Shown one piece after another: positions 15,403-24,125 of a stretch of 64,000 nucleotides of DNA. The notes beneath the pieces were generated by a model. It saw nothing but the letters and a program-made list of their open reading frames with translations, had not been told where the DNA came from and searched no databases. The translations under genes were made by a program, and so were the position numbers. This stretch comes from Pseudomonas alloputida (lineage in GTDB: Bacteria; Pseudomonadota; Gammaproteobacteria; Pseudomonadales; Pseudomonadaceae). Location of the stretch: positions 2,267,501 to 2,331,500 of the forward strand of contig NZ_CP128540.1 of NCBI RefSeq assembly GCF_021283545.2. Reading direction: 5' to 3'. Numbering within the stretch: position 1 is the first letter of the stretch; each line of letters starts with the position of its first letter.

Positions 15403-16650
15403 ATGAGATTCAAATTACAGCCCTGTAGTTTTCTGCTGGCAGGGGTTCTGGCCTCTTCCTCCCATGCGGCACTGGCGGCAAATACCCAGGCAATGACCGA
15501 AATCTATGCAGGGTTCGGAGACAAACTGCTGGGTTATGCCCTCGCGCCCGATGGCTCGCTCACGCAAAATGGGGTGGTTCAGTTGCCAGCTCCGTTGCAG
15601 TTCGCCGTTGCCGACAAGGGCAATCGGCACCTGTATGTGGCGTCCAGCAACATCAATGGAGCTAACCCTGGCGATGTTCACATGCTCAGTGCTTTTACTA
15701 TCGACCATGCTACGGGGCAACTCATGCCGTTGGGCGAACCTGTGAAGCTGGAGCAACGGCCGATCTACCTGACCCTCGATCGCGATGGCACACATGCATT
15801 GCTGGCCTACAACCTGGCGCCAACCGTGACGGTTCATGTACTGCAGCCAGATGGCAGTCTCGGTGCCCAGGTCAAACAGGCGCAACCAATCAAGTCGGGC
15901 GTATTCACCCACCAGGTCACGGTAGTACCCAACGATAAATTCGTGATTGCGCCTGGTCGTGGCAATGATCCGAGTGCAAGCCGGCCCGAAGATTTGGGCA
16001 CCCTTTCAGCGTTTGCCTACTCGGGCGGCAAGCTGACCCCAGCCGGGGTCGAAACCTTTGCTCCCTCCGTTGGCCCACGCCATATCGCCTACCACCCTCG
16101 GGCACCCTTGGCATACCTGGCAATGGAGCGGGGCAGCAGTCTCTACACCTACCCGTTGACCAAGGAAGGACGACTGGCCAACAGGCCCGTATTTAAAACC
16201 AGTACCCTCGACCCACACTGGCATGCCGAGGCCGATGAGGGCATCAAGAAAGGCGGGGTGATTCTGGTGCGGCCAGACGGTAAGTATCTCTACGTCACCA
16301 ACCGCTCCGATGAGCTTCAAACGACGGAAAAACCCGCGATGTTCAAGCATGGTGAAAACGATATAGCGGTGTATGTACTGGATGCAAAAACGGGCGAGCC
16401 GAAGCTCTTGCAACATATCCCCACGCAAGGGGTAGAGGCCCGCACGATCAGTGTGGCGCCCGGTAATCAATGGTTCATCGTGGGCAACCAGAAAGGCGGG
16501 CAAGTCCAGCGCGGTACGGCAACCGAAGCGGAGAAAGCCAATATCGCCGTATTCCGCATCAAGCCCGATGGTACCTTGGCGTTTCACCGTAAGTACGACA
16601 TGCCCGAACCTGGCAGGTCGCTGATGTGGGTTGAAGCGTTGCAATTGTAA
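15403..16650 (+). CDS. Secreted lactonase-family beta-propeller protein
   Basis: A 415-aa protein with a signal peptide (MRFKLQPCSFLLAGVLASSSHAALA) and a body that fits the 7-bladed propeller lactonase family (6-phosphogluconolactonase-like): repeated segments such as NRHLYVASSNI, GPRHIAYHPRAPLAYLAME, VRPDGKYLYVTNRSD and VAPGNQWFIVGNQ. The role is probably periplasmic hydrolysis of a lactone or another ester; cytosolic Pgl activity is unlikely because of export. It is preceded by AAGGAAGGG and follows the porin fragment by 16 bases, so the two were probably one operon and the gene may have lost its promoter. Confidence 0.8.
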   Translation: MRFKLQPCSFLLAGVLASSSHAALAANTQAMTEIYAGFGDKLLGYALAPDGSLTQNGVVQLPAPLQFAVADKGNRHLYVASSNINGANPGDVHMLSAFTIDHATGQLMPLGEPVKLEQRPIYLTLDRDGTHALLAYNLAPTVTVHVLQPDGSLGAQVKQAQPIKSGVFTHQVTVVPNDKFVIAPGRGNDPSASRPEDLGTLSAFAYSGGKLTPAGVETFAPSVGPRHIAYHPRAPLAYLAMERGSSLYTYPLTKEGRLANRPVFKTSTLDPHWHAEADEGIKKGGVILVRPDGKYLYVTNRSDELQTTEKPAMFKHGENDIAVYVLDAKTGEPKLLQHIPTQGVEARTISVAPGNQWFIVGNQKGGQVQRGTATEAEKANIAVFRIKPDGTLAFHRKYDMPEPGRSLMWVEALQL

Positions 16651-16653
16651 CTG

Positions 16654-16913
16654 CGGGGCTGTTCGATTCCCGCCTAAGCCACGCAAGGTGGCTCAGGCCA
16701 AATCTTGAGGAGTGCTTTCAATTGGCACTCGCTGCTGCAGGACGCTCTGCCATCGCGGCAGTCTTTTTCGCGATGAGTCCTGCCGAATCTACCTTCAGGG
16801 CGACTACCCTGAGTGAAGTCACATGTGCCATCAGAATAGAGAGAATCCGCGCCTCCGATCATCCTATCCCTCTCAGGAGGCGTTGAAGTGAAGTACGCAA
16901 CAGGAGAAAGCTC
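16654..16913. other. Intergenic region before the BCCT gene
   Basis: It contains one inverted repeat AGCCAC/GTGGCT (about 16677-16693) without a T run, a possible weak terminator of the lactonase gene. No gene is visible. Confidence 0.4.
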
Positions 16914-19169
16914 ATGCCCTTCGAACCCCCTTCAGACCAGCACCGCGACGGTGTCGATCCGGTCACGTCAGGAGGCGTAAAATCGATCCCTGCGCTTGAG
17001 CGCAGCAAATTTGGCGGTACCGATCGCCTGTCCAGGCGCCCGAGCGACGATGACGATACCCCCGTATCGCGCAGCGACCTGAGCAAAGGCCATGACGAAC
17101 TCATCGAGCATCGTGAGGCGCATATCAACTGGAGCGTCCTGTTGATTTCGTCAGCAGTGATACTGGCGTTTTCCATCACCACGATCCTCATGCCCGATGC
17201 TGCACGTGTGGCAATGAAGCAGACTACCGACTGGATCGCGACGAACCTCGGCTGGTACTACGTACTGACGATGACCCTGGTGATCGGGTTCGTGCTGTGG
17301 GTCGCCTTTTCCAAGGAGGGGGACGTGCGCATCGGCCCCGACCACTCGCGGCCGCAGTACAAGCTGGTAACGTGGGTCGCCATGCTGTTTGCCGCAGGGG
17401 TCGGGATAGACATGCTGTTCTATTCGGTCACCGGCCCGGTCGTGCAGTATCTGCACCCGCCCAGCGGCACCGGCGGGACTGCCGAGGCCATGCAGGACGC
17501 AGTGATCTGGACCATGTTTCACTACGGCATCGCGGGTTGGGCGATGTATGCCTTGCTGGGCATGGCCATGGGTTACTTTGCCTATCGATGGGACATGCCG
17601 CTGTCGATTCGTGCCGCGCTCTATCCGCTGTTTGGCAAACGCGTGCGCGGCCCGTTGGGCGATGGTATCAGCATCATCGCGTTAGTCGGTACCGTGTTTG
17701 GCGTCGCCACATCGATGGGCATCGGCGTGGTACTGCTGAGCGTGGGTTTCGCGCTGATTTTTGGTCTGGAGCAGGGCCTTACCTTGCAGATCCTGCTAGT
17801 AGTGGGGGCGGTGGCACTGACCATCGCGGCTACCACCTCCGGGGTCGACCGTGGCATCCGCTGGATCGCCGAGCTGAACCTGTGGAGCGCCGTGGCCATG
17901 ATGCTCTACATTCTGCTGACCGGGCAGACGGCCTTCCTGCTGAACGCACTGGTGTCGAACATCGGGCAATTTCTCGTCACGTTCCCCGCGCGTACCTTTC
18001 AAACCTTCGGCTACTCGCCCGATGGGGCCGGGTGGATGGCGGGCTGGACGTTGTTCTTCTGGGCCTTCTGGCTGGCCTGGGGGCCATTCGTTGGTGTGTT
18101 CCTGGCGCGGATTTCGCGGGGGCGCACGTTGCGCGAATTCGTCCTGGCGGCAGTGACCGCGCCGGTGCTGTGCGATTTCATCATTGTTTCGCTGTTTGGC
18201 AATTCAGCACTGTTTCAGGTACTTCAGGGCAACACTGCGTTTGCCCAACTGGCGATGGACAGCCCTGAACGGGGTTGGTATGCACTGCTGGAGATGTTCC
18301 CGGCCCCAATGTTCCTGATTGGCCTGGCGACGCTATCAGGTCTTTTGTTCTACCTCACCAGCGCCAATTCCGGGGCAATGGTGATGTCGAATTTTTCTGC
18401 CTCGATTCCCGACCCATCCCACGACGGGCCAAGCTGGCTGCGCATCTTCTGGGCATTGCTCACGGCCATGCTCACCGTGGCGATGCTGGTTGCGGGCGGG
18501 GTCAAGACGATGGAGTACGCCACGCTGATCTTTGCGCTACCGGTGACGATCATTGCTTACCTGGTGATGGCATCGTTCTACAAGGTGTTGCGCATGGAAC
18601 GCGCTGAGCGCGAGGGGAGAGTGCTGCGTCGCCCCTCCATGGCGGCTATCGGGGGGCATGTCCCGGAGCGCTCCTGGAAGCAGCGGCTCGAGCACTTGCG
18701 GGCATTCCCATCGCTGCGCCAGGCCACTCAGTTCCTCAACCGTATGGTTGCGCCAGCACTGGATGAGGTCGCGGCTGAGTTTCGCAATCAGGGCTATGAC
18801 GTCATGCGGGAAAATGTGGTCAACAGCCATGGTTTCGAGGAGCCGTTGCTGCGGGTCTCGATGGATACGTTCCGCGATTTCCATTACCACGTGGCCATCG
18901 TCGAGGCGCCGGTGCCCATGTTCAGCGGCCGCATGACGCGAGAGATCGATGTCTATTATCGGTTGGAGGTGTATACACAGACCGGGTCTGGTGGCTATGA
19001 CCTGATGGGGCTGACCAAACAGCAGGTCATCGACGATGTACTCGATCGATATGAGACCCACCTGGCGTTCCTGGTCTTTTCAAGTGAAAACGCTACTGCC
19101 TCTGTTCTGACACCCAGGCAGTACCAGCCCCCTGAGGCGCCCGATGAATCCGGGCAGGGCCCGCGCTGA
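16914..19169 (+). CDS. BCCT-family transporter, choline (BetT) type
   Basis: A 751-aa betaine/choline/carnitine transporter with 12 predicted membrane helices. About 65 hydrophilic residues precede the first helix (INWSVLLISSAVILAFSIT). The core has GVGIDMLFYSVTGPV, TMFHYGIAGWAMYALLGMAMGYFAYR and GWTLFFWAFWLAWGPFVGVFLARISRGRTLREF. A cytoplasmic C-terminus of some 190 residues matches the long osmosensing tail of Pseudomonas BetT proteins. AGGAG precedes the ATG. The likely substrate is choline, driven by proton or sodium symport; choline versus a related quaternary amine cannot be settled from sequence. Confidence 0.85.
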   Translation: MPFEPPSDQHRDGVDPVTSGGVKSIPALERSKFGGTDRLSRRPSDDDDTPVSRSDLSKGHDELIEHREAHINWSVLLISSAVILAFSITTILMPDAARVAMKQTTDWIATNLGWYYVLTMTLVIGFVLWVAFSKEGDVRIGPDHSRPQYKLVTWVAMLFAAGVGIDMLFYSVTGPVVQYLHPPSGTGGTAEAMQDAVIWTMFHYGIAGWAMYALLGMAMGYFAYRWDMPLSIRAALYPLFGKRVRGPLGDGISIIALVGTVFGVATSMGIGVVLLSVGFALIFGLEQGLTLQILLVVGAVALTIAATTSGVDRGIRWIAELNLWSAVAMMLYILLTGQTAFLLNALVSNIGQFLVTFPARTFQTFGYSPDGAGWMAGWTLFFWAFWLAWGPFVGVFLARISRGRTLREFVLAAVTAPVLCDFIIVSLFGNSALFQVLQGNTAFAQLAMDSPERGWYALLEMFPAPMFLIGLATLSGLLFYLTSANSGAMVMSNFSASIPDPSHDGPSWLRIFWALLTAMLTVAMLVAGGVKTMEYATLIFALPVTIIAYLVMASFYKVLRMERAEREGRVLRRPSMAAIGGHVPERSWKQRLEHLRAFPSLRQATQFLNRMVAPALDEVAAEFRNQGYDVMRENVVNSHGFEEPLLRVSMDTFRDFHYHVAIVEAPVPMFSGRMTREIDVYYRLEVYTQTGSGGYDLMGLTKQQVIDDVLDRYETHLAFLVFSSENATASVLTPRQYQPPEAPDESGQGPR

Positions 19170-19221
19170 TACGTCGATGCGGTTCGCCAGCAGGTGCCCA
19201 GGCCCCTGCTGGCGGTTGGTT

Positions 19222-19593
19222 TTACTTCAGTGTCTTGAGGTAGGCAACGAGGTTTTGACGGCTCTGAGCGTCAGCTTGCCCGGGGTACATCATCATGTTG
19301 CCCGGTACCAGCTCCGCTGGTTTGGTCAGCCATTTATCCAGGTTGGCGTCATCCCACTTCAGCTTGGCCGCTTGCAGTGCGGCAGAGTAGTTGAAGGCGG
19401 GCGCCTGGCCGCTACTGCGATCGAACACGCCTAGCAGGCTGGGGCCCATCAGGTTCTTGCCCTGTTCAGTGCTGTGGCAGAAACCGCATTGCGTGGCGAA
19501 AAGGGCCTTGCCTTGAGCGGCATCGCCCTCGGCCAGCGTCAAGGGGGCGACCAGGAGCAGGGCGCTGGCAACCAGCAGTTGTGCAGGGTTCAT
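19222..19593 (-). CDS. Periplasmic monohaem cytochrome c
   Basis: A 123-aa class I cytochrome c with a signal peptide (MNPAQLLVASALLLVAPLTLAEG) and haem site CGFCH (Cys36, Cys39, His40). The PGNMMMYPG loop provides the methionine ligand, and the protein ends in VAYLKTL. AAGGAA sets the start at 19593. It is the last gene of the pch operon, 56 bases after pchF. It probably takes electrons from PchC or directly from PchF toward the terminal oxidase. The classic pchACXF operon lacks it, so its role here is inferred. Confidence 0.88.
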   Translation of the reverse strand: MNPAQLLVASALLLVAPLTLAEGDAAQGKALFATQCGFCHSTEQGKNLMGPSLLGVFDRSSGQAPAFNYSAALQAAKLKWDDANLDKWLTKPAELVPGNMMMYPGQADAQSRQNLVAYLKTLK

Positions 19594-19648
19594 TTCATTT
19601 CCTTCGGATTTAACCGCCACGTCAGGTATGGCGGGGCTTCAAGAACAT

Positions 19649-21217
19649 TCAGAATGGGTTGGCGAGGTCGATGCCCGACTTGCCTGGCGAGAGGATGTTG
19701 TTGGGGTCCAACGCACGCTTGAGGGTGTGCTCGAGCTTGCGCTTGACCGGGCCGTAGCTGTTCGCGACGCGATCCTGGAAGGCCGTGTTGACGCGGTAGA
19801 CGGCGTAGCCTTCCTGCTCGAACACATTTAGCAGTTCGGCGAAGCAGGCATTGGCGCGCTGGGTTTCTTCCGGGTTGCTGCGGTCGTACAGCACATCGAT
19901 GACGTGGTGCATGTCGCGCCAGCCGACGATGAACTCGCCGACATAGTCCAGCCCATGCTTGTTGAGGGTTTTCTTGGCCAGTGCCTGCTGCTTGTCGCAC
20001 TCGCTGCCTCGGGCCTGGCTCACCGGCGCGAACCACATCGAGCCACCGCCGCCACGCCAGTTGTACAGGCCGAATTCCTGCAGGTTGGGCACCCCGGACA
20101 TCAACTGCGCACGGTACTTGAACGGCTGGGTGTCACCGGCCTCCTGCTGGGTGAAGATGCGGCCTTTGCCCAGTTTCTTCAGGGCGTCGGTAACGATCTT
20201 CCAGTTGACGTCGACCTGTTCCTGGGTACCGTACAGCGCGGCATAGACGTTCCAGGCGCCGAGGTTCTTGTCTTTCTGGATCTGTTTGAGGATAGCGTCG
20301 GACGTCGCCCCCGGCTCGTTGGTGTAGTCGGCGCGCCGGGTATTGCAGGTGGCGGCCTCCCAAAGCACACCGGCGATGACAACCGAGTTGGGAATGACCT
20401 GGGCGATCCGCAGCGGGCGGATGAATTCGACGATCTCGGCGATATCCGAGGCGTTGTCGAACTTGATCTCGAACGGCTGGAACACGGGAGGCTTGGGCAT
20501 CAGCCAAAAGCCCATCTTGGTACAGATGCCATAGTTGGCCTGGGTGAACATGCCGTCTAGGGTCGGGCCGTAACCCCACTTGAACACCTGCCAGGCATTG
20601 TCGCCTTTCACTCCGCCCATGCCGGTGCGGTACACGTCGCCATTGGCCAGCACGACTTCCATGCCGCACTGCATCAGGAAGTGCTCGCCGTAGGGCGTGT
20701 AGCCCACGCCGCGATCCATGGTGTTGCCCAGCGGCCCGGCGATGGCCGACGGTGCGGAGAACGACAGCATCAGCGGCAGTTTGTGTTCCTGCAGATAGTC
20801 GTACAACTGCTGGTAGGTCACGCCCGGCTCGACCAGGGCCGTGCACAGTTCCGGGTCAACATGGAGGATCTTGTTCATCTTCTTCAGGTCGAGAATGACC
20901 TGGCCGCGCTGGCTTGGGGCCGCCGAGCCATAACCGAAGTTGCGCCCGGTGGAGATGGTCCACACCGGGATCTTGTGTTCGTTGCAGATCTTTACCACGC
21001 CTTGCACCTGCTCGACGGTGGTGGCGGTGACGGCGGCGGACGGGGTGTGCTCAGCGGTGTCCACGGCCATCATGATCTTGGTGTAAGGGATCAGCTGATC
21101 GTCCTTGATCAGGACGTTTTCATCGCCCAGCAGGGCCCGGAACTTGGCAATGGCCTGATCGAAGTTGGCGAGGTCGACGCCGCGCGGGAGCAGGGTGGTT
21201 GTGTTTTGCTCAGTCAT
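19649..21217 (-). CDS. pchF: 4-cresol dehydrogenase (hydroxylating), flavoprotein subunit
   Basis: A 522-aa PCMH/vanillyl-alcohol-oxidase family flavoenzyme. The FAD-binding PP-loop region has STGRNFGYGSAAP. Tyr385 in GLYNWRGGGGSMWFAPVS corresponds to PchF Tyr384, the residue that bonds covalently to FAD; vanillyl-alcohol oxidase uses a His instead. The C-terminus (AVYRVNTAFQDRVANSYG, DPNNILSPGKSGIDL) closely resembles PchF. It oxidises 4-cresol to 4-hydroxybenzyl alcohol and 4-hydroxybenzaldehyde with water as oxygen donor, and passes electrons to PchC in the periplasm. No signal peptide is seen, so export may depend on partners. A relative acting on 4-alkylphenols or eugenol is the alternative. 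Confidence 0.92.
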   Translation of the reverse strand: MTEQNTTTLLPRGVDLANFDQAIAKFRALLGDENVLIKDDQLIPYTKIMMAVDTAEHTPSAAVTATTVEQVQGVVKICNEHKIPVWTISTGRNFGYGSAAPSQRGQVILDLKKMNKILHVDPELCTALVEPGVTYQQLYDYLQEHKLPLMLSFSAPSAIAGPLGNTMDRGVGYTPYGEHFLMQCGMEVVLANGDVYRTGMGGVKGDNAWQVFKWGYGPTLDGMFTQANYGICTKMGFWLMPKPPVFQPFEIKFDNASDIAEIVEFIRPLRIAQVIPNSVVIAGVLWEAATCNTRRADYTNEPGATSDAILKQIQKDKNLGAWNVYAALYGTQEQVDVNWKIVTDALKKLGKGRIFTQQEAGDTQPFKYRAQLMSGVPNLQEFGLYNWRGGGGSMWFAPVSQARGSECDKQQALAKKTLNKHGLDYVGEFIVGWRDMHHVIDVLYDRSNPEETQRANACFAELLNVFEQEGYAVYRVNTAFQDRVANSYGPVKRKLEHTLKRALDPNNILSPGKSGIDLANPF

Positions 21218-21231
21218 GTCTTACAGCTCCT

Positions 21232-21924
21232 TCAAGCCTCGATCGAAAACGAAACGAAATGACCGGTCAGCGCCGCCGACCGGTTGTCGACCACAGGCGC
21301 TTGCCCGATGTGCGTGGTGCCCAGGGTGGCGAGGGCGTAGCCGAGTGTGGCCGCCCATTGGTCCGAGGCGCCTTTGTCACGGCCGGCAGCCGACGCGCGC
21401 AGGGGGGGCTGCTGGCCGCGCAGGCGATGCTCGGTAAGGCTGAAACCTGCGCCGCAGGCGTTCAGGCTCAGGCCGAGTTGCGGGGCGCAGCCACTGGCCG
21501 TTTCGCCGCTGAGCAGGCGGTGGTGTGAAGCGTGGGCTGCGGCGTGGTGCTGGCCAAGCCACTGCACGTGCGCACCGGCGCTGCGCGCGAGGTCGACGAT
21601 CAGTGCGGCACTGGCATCGTCGACCAGGCCGATGATGCGTTGCGGTGTGGCGATACGCAGGCGTTTTTCAAAGCCAAGGATGAAGTCCAGGCTGAGGTCG
21701 GTACGCCGGACCTTGACCTGCTCGCCGGCGGGGCTTGCGTTGACGCCCTGGAGGAAAGCCGCCTGCGCGGCGGCGCTGCTGACCAGTACCAGGGTTGGAC
21801 GCGCCGGTTGTGGTTGTGTGCCCAGGGCACTGTTGGCCGCGCTGATGCCTGCGCTGCTCATGGCAATACCGGCAAGGCTGGACAATGCCATGCCTTTGAG
21901 CACGAATCGGCGTTCGACGTTCAT
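21232..21924 (-). CDS. pchX: PchX-like protein of the 4-cresol operon
   Basis: A 230-aa protein between pchC and pchF, the place of pchX in the pchACXF operon. The start at 21924 has GGAGG and overlaps the pchC stop in an ATGA. The N-terminus is a Tat-like signal (ERRFVLKG, then SSLAGIAMSSAGISAANS). The body has no recognised enzyme motif. The twin-arginine signal suggests a folded periplasmic protein, possibly an escort or assembly factor for PchF, which lacks its own signal; this is inference. Confidence 0.75.
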   Translation of the reverse strand: MNVERRFVLKGMALSSLAGIAMSSAGISAANSALGTQPQPARPTLVLVSSAAAQAAFLQGVNASPAGEQVKVRRTDLSLDFILGFEKRLRIATPQRIIGLVDDASAALIVDLARSAGAHVQWLGQHHAAAHASHHRLLSGETASGCAPQLGLSLNACGAGFSLTEHRLRGQQPPLRASAAGRDKGASDQWAATLGYALATLGTTHIGQAPVVDNRSAALTGHFVSFSIEA

Positions 21925-22271
21925 GGCTTGCCTCCGGCTGGGTTGGGCGCAGGCGCGGATGCTGTGGAGATGTACTCGGCAACCTGTTGCAGCGCGTTGT
22001 CGTCGATGAACGAGGCAGGGAAGGCGGGCATGGCGCGAAAACCATTGCGCACGATCGCAGTGATGTACCCCGGCGGCAGCTGGCGGCCGGTGATTTGCGG
22101 CCCGACCTGGTGTTCGTGGCAGTGGCCACACACCTTGGCGTAGACATTTTCGCCGCCTTTCCAAACACCATCGCCATCGGCAGCGGCGTTATTGGCAAGC
22201 ACGAGCAAGGGCAGGGCGAAGCAGGCGGCCAATGTCCGTTTCATCACGGAGCCGTCGCGAAGTGAAGACAT
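21921..22271 (-). CDS. pchC: 4-cresol dehydrogenase cytochrome c subunit
   Basis: A 116-aa cytochrome c with a signal peptide (MKRTLAACFALPLLVLANNAAA after a 9-residue lead), haem site CGHCH (Cys48, Cys51, His52) and Met81 in NGFRAMPAFPASF as the distal ligand. The sequence closely resembles PchC. GGAGT sets the start at 22271; a start at 22244 is possible but has a weaker ribosome site. It forms the alpha2beta2 flavocytochrome with PchF and accepts its electrons. Confidence 0.9.
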   Translation of the reverse strand: MSSLRDGSVMKRTLAACFALPLLVLANNAAADGDGVWKGGENVYAKVCGHCHEHQVGPQITGRQLPPGYITAIVRNGFRAMPAFPASFIDDNALQQVAEYISTASAPAPNPAGGKP

Positions 22272-22316
22272 TTCGTACTCCATTCTTGTTGTAGGTGGGA
22301 TGGGCAAAGGGCCGGG

Positions 22317-23795
22317 TCAGAACGGGTACGCTCTGGGCACGTGTTGCAGGGTGATCCAGTGGTCGGTGGTGAATTCGTCGATGGCCCAGTCGCCATTGAA
22401 ACGCCCCAAACCTGAGTTCTTCTCGCCGCCGAATGGCGCGTTGGGTTCGTCATTGACCGGGATGTCGTTGACGTGGGTCATGCCGGCGTGGATGCGTTGG
22501 GCGAACTGCACACCGCGCTCCAGGCTGGAGGTGAAGACGGCGCTGGAGAGCCCGTATTCGCTGTTGTTCGCAAGCGTTAGGGCATGCTCGGCATCACGTG
22601 CAGCCTGAATGCCGACCAGGGGGCCAAAGATTTCTTCACGGGCGATGTCCATGTCGGCGGTAACGTTGCCGAAGACGTGAGGCGGCAGCACATTGCCTTG
22701 AGCCTCGCCACCCACCAGCAAGGTGGCGCCTTCGGCGTGGGCAGTGACGATCTTCTGTTGCAGGCCCGCCAGTTGCTTGCTGTTGATCACCGGCCCGATG
22801 ACCGTGCTGGCGTTGCTCGGGTCGCCGTAAGGCAGGGCCTTGACCCGCTCGACAAAGCGCTGGGTGAAGGCCTCCAGCAACGGTTGCTCGACGATGATGC
22901 GGTTGATCGCCATGCAGATTTGCCCCTGGTGCAGGAACTTGCCCACCACGGCAGCATTGACGGCCTGCTCGACGTCGGCATCAGCCAGGACCACGAACGG
23001 GCTGTTGCCGCCCAGCTCCAGCGCCACGTGCTTGAGGTGCTCGCCGCCGCTGGCGATGCGGCCGATGTTGCGCCCGACTTGGGTCGAGCCGGTGAAGGAA
23101 ATGAACGCGGGCACCGGATGCTCGACGAAAGCGTCTCCGATCTGCGCGCCGGCCCCCACCACCACGCTGAGCACACCCGGCGGCAATCCGGCTTCCTCGA
23201 AGATTCGCGCAAGCAGCAGGCCGCCGGTGACCGGGGTATCGCTGGCCGGCTTGACCACCACGGCGTTGCCTAACGCCAGGGCAGGTGCCAGGGAGCGTGC
23301 GGTCAGGTGCAGGGGGAAGTTCCAGGGGCTGATCACGCCAATCACGCCCAGGGGAACCCGGTAGACGCGGCTTTCCTTGCCGGGCACATTGGACGCCATG
23401 ATGCGCCCGTGCACGCGGCTTGGCAGGCTGGCCGACTCGAGGGTGATGGCGCGTGCGGCGCCCCATTCGATTTGCGCCTTGATCCGCGTGCTGCCTGACT
23501 CGCTGATGATCCAGTCGATAATTTCTTCACGGCGGTCGTCAAAGATCTTCACGGCATTGAGCAAGACCTGGCTGCGCTCGGCGGGGCCTTTGGCCGCCCA
23601 CTCGAGCTGGCATTCGCGGGCCCTGCGGTAGGCGGCATCGAGGTCTTCGCGGTTGGCCAGGGTGATTTGCAGCAATCGCTTCTGCGTGAAGGGGTCGAAC
23701 ACCTCCAGCGATTGATCGGCGCTGCCGGCTCGCCATTCACCGGCAAGGGGCTGCAAGTGCAGGTTTTGATAGGCAGGGGAGTGGGAAAGCGTCAT
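22317..23795 (-). CDS. pchA: 4-hydroxybenzaldehyde dehydrogenase
   Basis: A 492-aa NAD(P)-dependent aldehyde dehydrogenase with catalytic Cys294 ([13 protein letters not shown]), Glu260 (ALELGGNSP) and Asn159 (SPWNFP), close to the benzaldehyde/vanillin dehydrogenase group. It is the first gene of the pch operon and would convert 4-hydroxybenzaldehyde to 4-hydroxybenzoate in the cytoplasm. The start at 23795 lies about 35 bases downstream of the predicted sigma-54 start point. An aldehyde dehydrogenase for vanillin is the alternative if the flavoprotein acts on eugenol-type substrates. Confidence 0.9.
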   Translation of the reverse strand: MTLSHSPAYQNLHLQPLAGEWRAGSADQSLEVFDPFTQKRLLQITLANREDLDAAYRRARECQLEWAAKGPAERSQVLLNAVKIFDDRREEIIDWIISESGSTRIKAQIEWGAARAITLESASLPSRVHGRIMASNVPGKESRVYRVPLGVIGVISPWNFPLHLTARSLAPALALGNAVVVKPASDTPVTGGLLLARIFEEAGLPPGVLSVVVGAGAQIGDAFVEHPVPAFISFTGSTQVGRNIGRIASGGEHLKHVALELGGNSPFVVLADADVEQAVNAAVVGKFLHQGQICMAINRIIVEQPLLEAFTQRFVERVKALPYGDPSNASTVIGPVINSKQLAGLQQKIVTAHAEGATLLVGGEAQGNVLPPHVFGNVTADMDIAREEIFGPLVGIQAARDAEHALTLANNSEYGLSSAVFTSSLERGVQFAQRIHAGMTHVNDIPVNDEPNAPFGGEKNSGLGRFNGDWAIDEFTTDHWITLQHVPRAYPF

Positions 23796-23841
23796 AGGGA
23801 GGTCACCTCTATTTTTTTTATCAAGTGCACCTGCGCTGCAT

Positions 23842-23857
23842 AACAACAACCGTGCCA
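23842..23857 (-). promoter_or_regulatory. Sigma-54 promoter of the pch operon
   Basis: On the minus strand TGGCACG (23851-23857), four bases and TTGTT (23842-23846) match the -24/-12 pattern with correct spacing; the -12 element has T where C is usual. It faces pchA, and the divergent gene encodes a sigma-54 activator, which supports the call. Confidence 0.65.
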
Positions 23858-23940
23858 ATGCTTCGAAAAGATATATTCATCAATGAATTCAATGGGATGA
23901 GGGATAAAGCTGGCGCTGACAAGCGGTCGTTACTGTATGA

Positions 23941-23985
23941 TTTTCGACGAAGCCTGCATAAATTCATGCAGAAAAATCGACGAAG
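23941..23985. promoter_or_regulatory. Upstream activator site for the pch promoter
   Basis: Two direct copies of TCGACGAAG (23944-23952 and 23977-23985) are 33 bp apart, about three helical turns. They flank a near-perfect palindrome CTGCAT/ATGCAG (23954-23959 and 23966-23971). The block lies about 100 bp upstream of the -24 element, the usual place for XylR/DmpR-type binding. Confidence 0.6.
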
Positions 23986-24063
23986 TCAGCCTGTAGAAAG
24001 ACAGAAGGTGTGCGGCTATCGGACAGATCGAGTGCCTACGCGCTTACGCCGACCGCTCGCGCA

Positions 24064-24091
24064 TTGACCCGGCGCGAGGGCTCGGCATACT
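24064..24091 (+). promoter_or_regulatory. Sigma-70 promoter of the sigma-54 activator gene
   Basis: TTGACC (24064-24069) and CATACT (24086-24091) with a 16-bp spacer, 34 bases before the start at 24126. A constitutive promoter is usual for this regulator class. Confidence 0.5.
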
Positions 24092-24125
24092 CACAAGCTA
24101 CTCACTTGTTCGTTGCTGATTGCTC

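Noticed and set aside
19649..21217. Naming the flavoprotein a vanillyl-alcohol oxidase or eugenol oxidase
   Set aside because: A Tyr (385) rather than a His occupies the covalent flavin site, and the gene order matches pchACXF exactly.
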